DNA of 64,000 nt from assembly GCA_942493045.1 (NCBI GenBank), contig OW818665.1, positions 2,170,001 through 2,234,000 of the forward strand, read 5' to 3'. The notes beneath the pieces were generated by a model. That model was not told the origin of the DNA. It was given only the letters and a program-made list of their open reading frames with translations, and ran no database searches. Below, in pieces: positions 33,998 through 43,187 of this stretch. Each line of letters begins with the position of its first letter. Position 1 is the first letter of the stretch. This stretch comes from Teretinema sp942493045. GTDB lineage: Bacteria > Spirochaetota > Spirochaetia > Treponematales > Treponemataceae. The translations under genes and the position numbers were made by a program.

Positions 33998-35227
33998 ATG
34001 AAAATCTGGATAAAATATTTAATCGGCGTACTGATCGGTTTGGCCTTTGCCTTCATTGCCCCGCACCAAAATCCGCTTTTTGCCGAAGGCGCCCGTAGTC
34101 TCTCGGAGCTGGCCATCCAGATCGGCCGCTTCTCGCTGTACCCGGTGCTTTTCTTCAGCTTCACCCTGGCCGTCTTCGAACTGCGCGACAGCCGCACCCT
34201 GTTCCGCCTGGGGCTGGTAACCGCCGGCATTATTATTATAACCACATTATTGCTCACCGTCACGGGTTTAATCTCGGTTCTCATCAGGAACCCCTCGCGC
34301 ATTCCGATTTTCGTGGAAGGCTCCGCCGAAACCTCAGGTCTCGGCATCCTTAATTCCATCGGGCAACTCTTCCCGTCCAGCGCCTTTGAAGTGTTTTCCA
34401 ATGGCCTGTTCATCCTGCCGCTTTGTATCTTCGCCGGATTCGCCGGGGCCGGTTGCGCAGTCGATAAGAACGCCTCCAAGGCCACACTGACACTGTTCGA
34501 CTCACTTTCTCGGGTTTTCTACGCGGTTATGACTTTTTTTGTGGACATCATCTCAATCGGCATGATCGCCATCGCCGTTTACTGGGGTCTGCAGATGCGC
34601 GCCATGTTCGCCGCCCGGGTATTCACCGACTTCATCATCCTGCTGCTGGTGCTCTTCCTGGTCCTGGCGCTGATCATTTACCCGCTGGTCATTCGCTTCG
34701 TTTCACCGAAGGTTAACCCCTACCGCATCCTTTACGGGGCGCTTGGACCGATGCTGGCCGCCTTTTTCTCAGCCGACGCCAACATGACGCTGCCGATCAT
34801 GCTGCGCCACATGAACGAAAGTCTCGGCGTCAAACGCCGGATTTCCTCGGTGGCCCTGCCGATTTTCTCGGTATTCGGCCGCTCCGGGACGGCCATGACC
34901 GTAACTATCAGTTTTATTGTGATTTTGAAGTCATATTCCAGCCTCGGAATTTCGTTCCAGGACATGCTCTGGCTGATGGGCGTCTCCATCCTGTTCTCGT
35001 TTCTGCTCGGCCGCTTCCCCTCCGGCGGTGCCTATCTGGCCCTGGCGGCGGTTTGCACCCTGTACGGCCGAGGCTTTGAGGCCGGTTATCTGATCCTGAA
35101 ACCGGCCGCCTTTTTTATCTGTTCAATCGCGGCGGTCATCGATACCCTGACGGCCATTATGGGTACCTACCTGATCGCCCACCGCCAGGACATGGCCTCG
35201 CACCGCGACCTGCGCTTCTTTATCTAG
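33998..35227 (+). CDS. Dicarboxylate/amino-acid:cation symporter (DAACS family)
   Basis: 409 residues with about eight hydrophobic segments and two re-entrant regions. The serine-rich substrate loop of classic GltP proteins is weak. The second half is clearly of this fold: FSADANMTLPIMLRHM, ALPIFSVFGRSGTAMTV and AAVIDTLTAIMGTYLIA. Such carriers take up C4-dicarboxylates, glutamate, aspartate or serine with Na+ or H+. It is divergent from the hybrid kinase, with both starts within 50 bp, so the kinase might control it; this is conjecture. Confidence 0.78.
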   Translation: MKIWIKYLIGVLIGLAFAFIAPHQNPLFAEGARSLSELAIQIGRFSLYPVLFFSFTLAVFELRDSRTLFRLGLVTAGIIIITTLLLTVTGLISVLIRNPSRIPIFVEGSAETSGLGILNSIGQLFPSSAFEVFSNGLFILPLCIFAGFAGAGCAVDKNASKATLTLFDSLSRVFYAVMTFFVDIISIGMIAIAVYWGLQMRAMFAARVFTDFIILLLVLFLVLALIIYPLVIRFVSPKVNPYRILYGALGPMLAAFFSADANMTLPIMLRHMNESLGVKRRISSVALPIFSVFGRSGTAMTVTISFIVILKSYSSLGISFQDMLWLMGVSILFSFLLGRFPSGGAYLALAAVCTLYGRGFEAGYLILKPAAFFICSIAAVIDTLTAIMGTYLIAHRQDMASHRDLRFFI

Positions 35228-35315
35228 CCGCGCCCCGCGCGCTGAACCGTCCGGCAGTATTTCGCTGCCGTCAATGCCGGTAATGGATCAGTGCTGAGGC
35301 CGGCTCAATGCGGAC

Positions 35316-35336
35316 GCACCCGCTCAATGCGGGTGC
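35316..35336. terminator. Hairpin overlapping the ftsK stop codon
   Basis: GCACCCGC (35316-35323) pairs exactly with GCGGGTGC (35329-35336) around a 5-nt loop. The ftsK stop codon (35324-35326, minus strand) lies in the loop. No T-run follows, so it may be an mRNA 3'-end stabiliser rather than an intrinsic terminator. Confidence 0.5.
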
Positions 35337-37828
35337 TGCAGAACGTCACGGGGCTTTGAACCATTAGCCGGCCCCACTATTCCGCGGGCTTCCATGTCTT
35401 CCACCAGCCGGGCCGCCCGGTTATAACCGATTTTAAGCCGCCGCTGGATATACGAGGCCGAAGCCTTTCCGGCCAGCAGCACGATCTCCAGGGCCTTGTC
35501 ATAGAGCGGGTCATCCCCGTCCGAAAAAAGCCCGGGTTCCAGCACAGCGTCATCATCATCCTCGAAGAAAATCTCATCATCGATATATTCAGGTTCACCG
35601 AGGGTTTTAACATGCTCCACCACCCGCTCCACTTCTTCCTCAGAAACATAGGCGCCCTGAATGCGGACCGGGAAGGGGTCGGTGGCGGAAGCATAAAGCA
35701 TGTCACCGCGGCCCAGCAGTTTCTCGGCGCCGACCTGATCAATGATGATGCGGCTGTCCATCTTGGAGGCCACCATGAAGGCGATGCGCGTCGGGATATT
35801 AGCCTTGATCAAACCGGTGATCACATCGATTGAAGGCCGCTGAGTAGCAAGAACCAGATGAATGCCGACCGCGCGGCTCATGGCCGCCAGGCGGGCTACG
35901 GTGGACTCCAGCTCCTTGCCGGTAGTCGCCATCAGATCGGCAAACTCATCAATAATCACCACCAGGTACGGCAGTTTCTCGGTAGCGATATTGCGCTCCT
36001 TGATACGCCGGTTGTAACTGCGGATGTCGCGCACCCCCATACCGTCCAGCAGAGCGTAGCGCCGCTCCATCTCGCACAGACAGTACTGCAAAGACTGGTA
36101 GGCCTTCTTGGGTTCCGTAATCACCGGCGCCAGCAGATGCGGTATATCATTATACAGTTTCAATTCGACTATCTTAGGATCAATCAGAATCAGCCGGACC
36201 TCGGCGGGAGAACGCTTATACAGAATGGATAAAATAATCGAATTGACGCAAACTGATTTTCCCGACCCCGTAGAACCGGCGATCAGCAAATGCGGAGTGG
36301 CTGTCAAATCCAGCAGCTGGGCTTCCCCGGCAATATCCTTACCGAGCACCACCGGAATTTCCATCTTTTTATATGAGGGATTTTCCCCCTCGATCAGCTC
36401 CCGGAAACTTACTATTGAGCGTTTTTGATTGGGAACCTCGATGCCAACGGCGTGCTTGCCGGGAATCGGGGCCACGATGCGCACGCTGGAAGCCGCCAGA
36501 CGCAAGGCGATATTGTCCTGCAAGCCGACAATTTTGGAAAGCTTGACTCCCGGAGCCGGCAGAATCTCGAACATGGTAATAACCGGACCCTTGCGGATAC
36601 CGGTGACATCGGCCTGGATGCGGAACTCGTTGAGCGTTTCCTTGAGGGCCGCGGCGGCGCGGCGGGTGGCGTCATCCACCACCCAGTACTCGCCGTCGGG
36701 GTAAGTAGTTAAAATGTCATAGGGCACGGAATAGGGGCCGCGCTTGCGGGACGAAACGGGAGCGGCCTGCGGCAGCGGAGTGGCCGAAAGTACCGGAATG
36801 TCCAGCTCAGGAACCGGTATATCCTGCTCCGGTACCGGGTTTCCGTCGATATCAGTCTCCAGACTCATATCGATATCCGTGAAGAAGTCATCTTCCTCGA
36901 TATCCACTAAGGCCGGATCCAGATCATCAAGCTCATCCGGTACGCTCCGCGCCGGAAGAAGGTCCCGGTCAGCGGAATATTCCAGATTGTCCAGATCATC
37001 CAGTTCGCCGAGCTCTTCGGGTTCTTCATCCCGATCAGCGTCAGAACTCGCCGGCATATATTCAATTTCGCTTGCGTCCGCGACCTCAGCAACAAGAGCG
37101 GCGGTTTCTGGGGCCGTCACCGCTTCCAGATCAAAGGGCGAGTTTTCCCAGTCCGGCAGAACTTCGGTCAATTCATCGGCCTCAACCAGATCGGTTAGCT
37201 GATCTTCATCCAGAATCGGCAGGTCTTCAATCAACGCATCAGTACTGTCCTCACGAAACATAACGTCCAGCGGCGGCTCAGCTTCTTGGAACGCGTTTTT
37301 TTGTTCATTCTTTGAACGGTCTCTATGAACAGCCGCTATCGGCCGCTGTTTCGAACTACCGCTACGCTGACCGCCGGTACGGGAGGCCAACCAGTCGGCC
37401 AGATAAAAAAGTCCGATATATTCAAGGGCGATCAGCATCAGCGCCGAAAGCCAAATACCCCCGGCCGCCGCGGCGGCTATTCCGGAAGAACTTGAAGAGG
37501 AAGAAAAATAAGCGGCCAGTTTTTCACCAAAAACCAGTGTAAAAAAAGTCACCGGGCCACCGGAGAGAACCGCGGCGTAGTAGCGGTTCCAAACCGGAAC
37601 AAGCAGTAATATAGAGGCAAATAACAGAAAAGCCGGCACAAAAAACGAGGCATAACCGTAGACGGCGTGTAAGTACCAGCCGCTTTTCGTCAGTACTCCG
37701 ACTGTAGACGAATAGCCGAGCATCTGAATCAATAAGGATAAGGTGAGCAGGGCAGCCAGGCACAACAGCACACAACCCGCGGCCACGGACAGAATACGGG
37801 AAGGTATCCTTTCAGAATCAGAGATCAT
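35324..37828 (-). CDS. ftsK: DNA translocase FtsK/SpoIIIE
   Basis: About 834 residues. It pumps chromosome DNA through the division septum. Four membrane helices lie in residues 12-160. A long acidic linker (about 170-340, rich in Asp/Glu with EELGELDDLDNLEYS) follows, then the motor: Walker A IAGSTGSGKSVCVNS, Walker B LVVIIDEFADLM, and ATQRPSIDVITGLIKANIPT. The C-terminal gamma winged helix (GKASASYIQRRLKIGYNRAA) reads KOPS-like polarity sites. I start at the ATG at 37828, about 9 nt after GAGGA; a GTG three codons upstream touches that site. It follows uppP by 18 nt in an envelope/division operon. Confidence 0.95.
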   Translation of the reverse strand: MISDSERIPSRILSVAAGCVLLCLAALLTLSLLIQMLGYSSTVGVLTKSGWYLHAVYGYASFFVPAFLLFASILLLVPVWNRYYAAVLSGGPVTFFTLVFGEKLAAYFSSSSSSSGIAAAAAGGIWLSALMLIALEYIGLFYLADWLASRTGGQRSGSSKQRPIAAVHRDRSKNEQKNAFQEAEPPLDVMFREDSTDALIEDLPILDEDQLTDLVEADELTEVLPDWENSPFDLEAVTAPETAALVAEVADASEIEYMPASSDADRDEEPEELGELDDLDNLEYSADRDLLPARSVPDELDDLDPALVDIEEDDFFTDIDMSLETDIDGNPVPEQDIPVPELDIPVLSATPLPQAAPVSSRKRGPYSVPYDILTTYPDGEYWVVDDATRRAAAALKETLNEFRIQADVTGIRKGPVITMFEILPAPGVKLSKIVGLQDNIALRLAASSVRIVAPIPGKHAVGIEVPNQKRSIVSFRELIEGENPSYKKMEIPVVLGKDIAGEAQLLDLTATPHLLIAGSTGSGKSVCVNSIILSILYKRSPAEVRLILIDPKIVELKLYNDIPHLLAPVITEPKKAYQSLQYCLCEMERRYALLDGMGVRDIRSYNRRIKERNIATEKLPYLVVIIDEFADLMATTGKELESTVARLAAMSRAVGIHLVLATQRPSIDVITGLIKANIPTRIAFMVASKMDSRIIIDQVGAEKLLGRGDMLYASATDPFPVRIQGAYVSEEEVERVVEHVKTLGEPEYIDDEIFFEDDDDAVLEPGLFSDGDDPLYDKALEIVLLAGKASASYIQRRLKIGYNRAARLVEDMEARGIVGPANGSKPRDVLQHPH

Positions 37829-37846
37829 GCGCGACACTCCTCAAAT

Positions 37847-38647
37847 CTAATAATAAAACAACACCAGCACACTGATGCCGAGAGGCACAAGATAAAAAGC
37901 AAAGTAAGATAAACGGCCGCGCCGGATCAGGGTCAGCAGCAGTTTCAGGGCCAGCAAACCAACCAGAAAAGCTGTCAGCACACCGGCAGCCAGGGCTACC
38001 GGATCAATAGCCGTAAGTAAAGTATCGGCATCTTTCAGCTCCAGGATAAACGCCGCCAGAATCGCCGGAATCGATAAAAGAAAGGAAAATTCGCCGGCTT
38101 CTTTGCGGTCCAGGCCGCAGAGCAATGAAGCTCCGATCGTAGAACCGGAACGTGACAGGCCGGGCATCACTCCGAGACCCTGGGCCAGACCGACACAGAG
38201 GGCTTGGGGAATTCCGGGAACGGTGACAGTGTTTTTCGGCTTGATCCGGTCAGAAACAACCAATATCAAGGCCGTTACCAAAAACAAAACGGCGATAGCC
38301 GGGATCGGGAACTGGGATACGAGATCCTTCAAGGTCAACCCGATTACCCCGGTCACGGCCGTGGCCACCAGCAATGCTAAAATCAGACGCAGCGCGGCGG
38401 CATCTTCGGGACGGTTTCTGCGGATCAGAAAACGGCCCGTCACGGCCAACAGGGCGGCTATCCGTGAACGGAAAACAACCAACACGGCCACTAAGGTCGC
38501 CATATGGAGAGAGATATCAAAAAGAAAGGGCACTGTTCCGATATCCATAAAATGTTCCATTAAGGCCAGGTGACCGGAGCTGGAAACCGGCAGAAATTCA
38601 GTCAAACCCTGAACAGCGCCCAACAGCGCTCCCTGCAATACATTCAT
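37847..38647 (-). CDS. uppP: Undecaprenyl-diphosphatase
   Basis: 266 residues with about eight membrane helices. It recycles undecaprenyl diphosphate to the monophosphate carrier for peptidoglycan and polysaccharide synthesis. Both signature regions are present: LLGAVQGLTEFLPVSSSGHL near the N terminus and VMPGLSRSGSTIGASLLCG in the middle, holding the catalytic Glu/His/Arg set. A GGGAG site precedes the start. It lies between slt (33-bp gap) and ftsK (18-bp gap). Confidence 0.95.
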   Translation of the reverse strand: MNVLQGALLGAVQGLTEFLPVSSSGHLALMEHFMDIGTVPFLFDISLHMATLVAVLVVFRSRIAALLAVTGRFLIRRNRPEDAAALRLILALLVATAVTGVIGLTLKDLVSQFPIPAIAVLFLVTALILVVSDRIKPKNTVTVPGIPQALCVGLAQGLGVMPGLSRSGSTIGASLLCGLDRKEAGEFSFLLSIPAILAAFILELKDADTLLTAIDPVALAAGVLTAFLVGLLALKLLLTLIRRGRLSYFAFYLVPLGISVLVLFYY

Positions 38648-38679
38648 AGAAAACTCCCATTGTTTTATTCAACAATCCG

Positions 38680-40731
38680 CTAATGAAAAATTTCCCGCAC
38701 AACGGCGGCGCTGTTTTTTTCGTAGTAAAGATAACCGTAAACCGCCATGGCCGCAAGAACCTTCCGTCCGTATTCGCGGGTTTCCAAAAAGGGTATGGTC
38801 TCTAAAAAGATATCCTCATCCAGGGAGGCCGCCGCGCGCTGCCAGGTACGAACTCGCGTAATGCCGGCGTTATAGGCAAATAAGGCCGGCATATACCGGT
38901 TTTCAAGGCGGCCGACGAGCTCCGCCAGATAAAAGGCGCCAAAAGTGATGTTGGTTTCCGGATTTCTCAAATCATATTCAGCGATTCGTAACTTCCGGGC
39001 CACATCAGCGGCCGTAGCCGGCATTAGCTGGCACAATCCAACCGCTCCGGCTCTCGAAGTCACATCGGATTGAAAAAAGCTTTCGGTACGCATCAGCGCG
39101 TACAGCAGGTATTCATTAATTCCAAAACGGCTGGCCGCGGCGGAAACTTCAGCCAGATAGGGCCGCGGGTAAGCCAGACGCAAGTCCACGTCAGTAATCG
39201 GTTCGCTGGAACGAAACAGGGCATGCGAAATCAGGCGCATTGAATCCGGAAGGTACCCCGCGGCCGCCAGCTCGGCAGACAGGGTACGGGCCAAGGCCAG
39301 GGAAATATCGGGCCAGCTATCCCTTACCGCCGGATACAGCAATTCCGGCAGCTGATAACGTACATAACCCTGCAGGACAGCGGACGTCAGCAATTCCTCC
39401 GGTTTGACCGCGCCATCGCCGCTCACCTGGGACCTCGAGCCGTACAAACTGTGTTCGGGTGAACCGATAGACAGATTCAGCCGTTCCGCCGCCAGCGCCC
39501 GGTAATAAAAATTGCCATGATCCGAGGACCAGGCTTCCTGAAACAAGGGATCGCCGTCCTGTCCGAGCATTTCGTTGGCCCGTCCGGCCAAATAGGCCAG
39601 TCTGGCGTGCTGAGCCGGAGCGACAGAATCCGGGAGCACCGCGTACAATGAAGCCAGGGCCTTCCAATTCCGTCCGGTAGTCAAGGTCAGCGTCAGGGTT
39701 TCCAGCAAATCGCTGTACCAGGCGGCATTTTTCCAGGATGGCGCGTACCGCAGCATATCCGAGAGAAACTGCTCCGCGGAGCTGTCCCGGGCCAATGCCA
39801 GACGATACCACAGGGCGTTATCAAAGGCGGCCGCGTCCGGCGCGCTTTCCATGGCCGCGTCAAAACGCTGGAAGGCCAGAGTTCGCCCCGCCGCTCCGGA
39901 GCGGGCATAGAGTCTGGCCGCGTAAAACAGAGCGATGTAACGAATCTTCGGAAGATCAGAAGCGGCGAGTTTGTCGAATAAAGCGGCGTTAGCTAGATCG
40001 TCAGTGGAGCCGTACAGGGCAGCCTTACCAAAATCCGAGAGCACTGCCGGATACTCAGTCCAGGAACTGGCGCTTTCAATCAGCGGACGGGCGGTTAACC
40101 AGGCGCGCTGAAAATCACGGTTCAAAAGCTGCAACCGGGCCGACGCCGCTTGATACAGAGCGCTGTCGATCTCCGGCTGGACCCGGGTAAGCAGCGGCGC
40201 GGCTTCCACGCTAAAAACAGCGCCCGTAAAAAAGCGGACCAGGAGATCGACGGACAGAACGGTATCGGGGGTTTGAATCGCCTGAACAGCTTGAAGCGCG
40301 GTAAAAGCCTCATCAAACTGCCGGTCATCGGGCCAATTTTTCCGGTAGGTCTGGATAGAAGAGAGCCGTTCGGCATTGCTTCCAATACGGCATAGATCCT
40401 GGGCGGCCAATTTACTCCAGGGCTCCGGACTGCGGGCCACCGCGACGGCGAACATGGCGCGGGCCCGGCCGGTCATTCCGGCGTCGCGCAGATGCAGGGC
40501 GAAATACCAGGGTGCTTCCGCGCCCAGACGCACTGTCTGCGCGTAGCGCCGTTCCGGAAGCTGCTCAATAAACGCGTAGTCCTTACGGGACAGCCGCGCG
40601 AAAAGCTCCGTCTCACTCAAACCCCAGAGGGTGAGTTCTCGACAGGAGAGCAACGGTAAGGGGGACAAAAGAAGGAGAAAGAACAAGCCGGCCCACAGGG
40701 GCCGGCCTGCCGATTGGTGATCAGGGCGCAG
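38680..40731 (-). CDS. slt: Soluble-type lytic transglycosylase lipoprotein
   Basis: About 683 residues. It cleaves the MurNAc-GlcNAc bond of peptidoglycan to form anhydro-MurNAc. The N terminus is a lipoprotein signal ending LLSC. The centre is a long alpha-helical superhelix like the Slt70 ring, and the last ~170 residues hold the catalytic domain: ALMRTESFFQSDVTSRAGAV (catalytic Glu), GLCQLMPATAADVA and ALFAYNAGITRVRTW. The start is uncertain. No ATG is in a sensible place; CTG at 40731 overlaps the stop of the LysM gene and gives a basic n-region, while TTG at 40686 gives a shorter signal. A longer in-frame start at 40935 would lie deep inside the LysM gene and is unlikely. Confidence 0.85.
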   Translation of the reverse strand: MRPDHQSAGRPLWAGLFFLLLLSPLPLLSCRELTLWGLSETELFARLSRKDYAFIEQLPERRYAQTVRLGAEAPWYFALHLRDAGMTGRARAMFAVAVARSPEPWSKLAAQDLCRIGSNAERLSSIQTYRKNWPDDRQFDEAFTALQAVQAIQTPDTVLSVDLLVRFFTGAVFSVEAAPLLTRVQPEIDSALYQAASARLQLLNRDFQRAWLTARPLIESASSWTEYPAVLSDFGKAALYGSTDDLANAALFDKLAASDLPKIRYIALFYAARLYARSGAAGRTLAFQRFDAAMESAPDAAAFDNALWYRLALARDSSAEQFLSDMLRYAPSWKNAAWYSDLLETLTLTLTTGRNWKALASLYAVLPDSVAPAQHARLAYLAGRANEMLGQDGDPLFQEAWSSDHGNFYYRALAAERLNLSIGSPEHSLYGSRSQVSGDGAVKPEELLTSAVLQGYVRYQLPELLYPAVRDSWPDISLALARTLSAELAAAGYLPDSMRLISHALFRSSEPITDVDLRLAYPRPYLAEVSAAASRFGINEYLLYALMRTESFFQSDVTSRAGAVGLCQLMPATAADVARKLRIAEYDLRNPETNITFGAFYLAELVGRLENRYMPALFAYNAGITRVRTWQRAAASLDEDIFLETIPFLETREYGRKVLAAMAVYGYLYYEKNSAAVVREIFH
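40675..40706 (-). terminator. Hairpin between the LysM and slt genes
   Basis: GCCGGCCC (40687-40694) pairs with GGGCCGGC (40699-40706), 4-nt loop. The minus strand then reads TTGTTCTTTCT. It overlaps the likely signal-peptide codons of slt, so it may both attenuate transcription and affect slt translation. Confidence 0.5.
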
Positions 40732-41680
40732 GAATGGTAATCCAGGTTCCGGCGATGATGAGGTTCGGGTTTCGGATCTTGTTATATGTCGCAATCTTGG
40801 TATAAAGCCAGGGATTCCGGTAGTACGAATCTGCCATATCCCAAAGCGTATCTCCCCATTTAATTTTATAGCGGATATCTTCTCCGGCCGGAGCCGCTTC
40901 CGGCTGAACAGGGGCCGGCGGTGTCTCGGCGACAACCACGACCGGGGTCTCAGGAGTGGTGCTCTCCACTGGCGGAGGCGGAACCGCTTCCGGCTGCGCG
41001 GGAGTCTCGGTGACGGGTGTGGTAACCGGCCGCTCGATCATCACCGGGGCTAAGGCCGCGGCGTCCTCAATCGACTTGTTCAGTAATATGGTTCTGGCTG
41101 AAATCAACAAAGCCAACACCAGCGAAAGCACGCCAACAACGAATAAAACAATGCAAAGCCATGGCGGCAACGGAAATTTGCTCTTTTCTTCCTGTACTGT
41201 GTTCATTTCATACAATCCTTCAGGGGCGTTTCCCGGAATCGTCCCTGTCATAACCACATTGTGATTCTCCGAGCCAATGCCCGGCTGAATGGAATCGCCC
41301 ATCGGGGTCAAGTCAAAATCGGGAAGCGAGTAGACCGACTCATTGTCCAAAGTCTCCAGAGAAACAGTTAAAACCTGCCGTGAGCCGGATTCATGATCGA
41401 CGGCCTCCGCGGACAGTTCGTTCAAGTCATCCAGAGAAACGGTCAGTTCAATAGTTGCCTCACCGGAGGCCCGAGCCCTGATATCCTCGATAATCAGAGA
41501 ACCGACATAACCATTATCCTCGATAGTTGATCCTTCTCCGCGAAACAGGTTGATCTGCACGCTGGTCTGGTCATCACGCACGGTAGTAAGTTCAAGAACC
41601 TTGCTTGCCGGAGCGCCTTCCTCCAAAATCGGAAAGAAGGAACCGTCTGCCAGCTTGATGCCGATCGAAGCGGAACCCAT
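40721..41680 (-). CDS. Hsp70 substrate-binding-like domain fused to a membrane helix and LysM
   Basis: 319 residues, no signal peptide. Residues 1-125 follow the DnaK substrate-binding beta-sandwich in order: SIGIKLADGSFFPILEEGAP matches the SLGIET..PLI.RNTT start, DDQTSVQINLFRGEG matches DNQTSVEIHVLQGE, DNGYVGSLIIEDI matches DNKSLGRFHLDGI, and IELTVSLDDLNELSAEAVD matches IEVTFDIDANGILHVSA. No Hsp70 ATPase domain precedes it. A membrane helix lies at about 175-203, then a Pro/Val/Glu-rich linker. The C terminus (about 268-319) is one LysM motif (IKWGDTLWDMADSYYRNP, NLIIAGTWITIP). The predicted topology puts the Hsp70-like part in the cytoplasm and LysM in the periplasm on peptidoglycan. A promoter and AGGAG site precede it. 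Function unknown. Confidence 0.85.
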   Translation of the reverse strand: MGSASIGIKLADGSFFPILEEGAPASKVLELTTVRDDQTSVQINLFRGEGSTIEDNGYVGSLIIEDIRARASGEATIELTVSLDDLNELSAEAVDHESGSRQVLTVSLETLDNESVYSLPDFDLTPMGDSIQPGIGSENHNVVMTGTIPGNAPEGLYEMNTVQEEKSKFPLPPWLCIVLFVVGVLSLVLALLISARTILLNKSIEDAAALAPVMIERPVTTPVTETPAQPEAVPPPPVESTTPETPVVVVAETPPAPVQPEAAPAGEDIRYKIKWGDTLWDMADSYYRNPWLYTKIATYNKIRNPNLIIAGTWITIPAP

Positions 41681-41713
41681 AAAATGCTCCTTTTATCACG
41701 TATTATCCTTTAT

Positions 41714-41742
41714 ACTGTAGATGCATTCCAGGCTCTTGTCAA
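41714..41742 (-). promoter_or_regulatory. Promoter of the Hsp70-SBD/LysM gene
   Basis: On the minus strand TTGACA (41737-41742), 17 nt, TACAGT (41714-41719). Unlike the leaderless genes, it is followed by a 25-30 nt leader with AGGAG. Confidence 0.6.
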
Positions 41743-41751
41743 CGTAATTTC

Positions 41752-41780
41752 TTGACAGCCAAGCAATTGAACATCATAAT
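41752..41780 (+). promoter_or_regulatory. Promoter of the TPR gene, near-leaderless
   Basis: TTGACA (41752-41757), exactly 17 nt, CATAAT (41775-41780), then 9 nt to the ATG at 41790 and no ribosome site. It lies back to back with the divergent LysM-gene promoter. Confidence 0.75.
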
Positions 41781-41789
41781 CAACGGTAT

Positions 41790-43154
41790 ATGAATTCAGC
41801 GTTTACCATAATAATAATTGTTATTGCCGGTTCACTATTTATCCTCATGCTTTCCCTGATGGGCAAGAAAAAGGACAGTCCTAAATCCCGAAAACCCCGT
41901 CAAAAAGACCGCAATACCATTTTACGTGACGCTACCAGACGCCTTGCCCAAAACCCCCGCGATCCGGAAGGTTTAGCCGCTGTCGGTTCGGTTTATTACC
42001 TGGACCAGGACTGGGAAAAAGCCTTTGCCGCCTATGAAGTGCTGATTGACCTCTCAGCTACCACGAAAAAACTGGACGAATTTGAGTGCGCGCTGCGTTA
42101 CGGGGTATCGGCCATCAAGCTCAATAAGGTTCAGGAAGCGCTGAAGGGTTTTCTGCTGGCCCGTAAACTGAATAATGAGCACTTAGAAGTCAACTACAAT
42201 ATCGGCTATATCTTTTATCTGCAAAAAGACTACGAAAAAGCGATTCCCTTCCTGAAGCAGGCCCTGCTTACGGACCCGGAGAATGTATTAGCGCAGCGTT
42301 ACATGGGTTTTACGTTGTACAAATCGCATAAATACCGCGAAGCGTTGGCTTATCTGAAAAAAACCATCGATCTTCAGCCGGAAGACAAGGAAGCGCTTTT
42401 CGCCATGGCTGAGTCTTTTTTTGAATCCGGCTCCGTCGATCGCGCCCTGAAAATCTTCTCGCATTTACGGCCGGATCCGGTACTGGGACCGCAGGCCGCC
42501 CTCTATGCCGGCACCATACATTTGCAGACCAACCAGATCGATAAAGCCGTAACCGACTTTGATATCGGTCTTAAACATGAAAACACGCCGGCCGATATCG
42601 CCAATGAACTACGTTACAAACTGGCCGTCACCCTGATCAAAAACCAGGATCTTGGTCGGGCCCTGACCACCCTCAAGGATCTTCAGCGCATCACACCGGG
42701 TTATAAAGATGTACCCTCTTTGATCGTGCGCTATCAGGAACTGAACCAAAACAAGAATCTGCAGATTTATCTGATGTCGGTGCAAAGCGAATTTGTAGCC
42801 CTCTGTCGCAAGATTGTTATCCAGTTCTTCCCCGGAGCCAAGGTAAAAATTACCGATGTTTCCATCTTTGCCGACTATTCAGACATAATTGCCGAGATCG
42901 ATACCCCGAAATGGTCCGATATCGTAATTTTCCGTTTCTTCCGCTCTCAGGGCTCAGTCGGCGAACTGCTGCTGCGCGACCTGCATGCCCGCATAAAGGA
43001 TCTGAAAGCCGGTAAGGGTATCTGCCTGTCCGCCGGAATTTTCTCGGACGAATCCCGCCGCTATACTGAAGGCCGGCCGTTGGATCTCTATGATAAAGAG
43101 AGATTGAATAAGATTCTGAACTCCGTTGATACCGGCACCGCCCTGAAAATGTAA
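41790..43154 (+). CDS. Membrane-anchored TPR protein
   Basis: 454 residues. A single N-terminal membrane helix (about 5-24) is followed by a basic stretch (KKKDSPKSRKPRQKDR), which suits an N-out, C-in anchor. TPR units run from about 50 to 310; HLEVNYNIGYIFYLQKDYEK and LAQRYMGFTLYKSHKYREAL are typical. The last ~130 residues (from about YQELNQNKNLQIYL) form a mixed alpha/beta region I do not recognise. It probably scaffolds protein complexes at the membrane. Its divergence from the Hsp70-SBD/LysM gene hints at a shared process. Confidence 0.8.
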   Translation: MNSAFTIIIIVIAGSLFILMLSLMGKKKDSPKSRKPRQKDRNTILRDATRRLAQNPRDPEGLAAVGSVYYLDQDWEKAFAAYEVLIDLSATTKKLDEFECALRYGVSAIKLNKVQEALKGFLLARKLNNEHLEVNYNIGYIFYLQKDYEKAIPFLKQALLTDPENVLAQRYMGFTLYKSHKYREALAYLKKTIDLQPEDKEALFAMAESFFESGSVDRALKIFSHLRPDPVLGPQAALYAGTIHLQTNQIDKAVTDFDIGLKHENTPADIANELRYKLAVTLIKNQDLGRALTTLKDLQRITPGYKDVPSLIVRYQELNQNKNLQIYLMSVQSEFVALCRKIVIQFFPGAKVKITDVSIFADYSDIIAEIDTPKWSDIVIFRFFRSQGSVGELLLRDLHARIKDLKAGKGICLSAGIFSDESRRYTEGRPLDLYDKERLNKILNSVDTGTALKM

Positions 43155-43187
43155 GCGGCGGCCAAACGGTTGCCAAAGCGTAAGAGG

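Noticed and set aside
40731..40935. N-terminal extension of the lytic transglycosylase into the LysM gene
   Set aside because: The extra residues are the out-of-frame reading of LysM codons and would hide the lipoprotein signal at an internal position.
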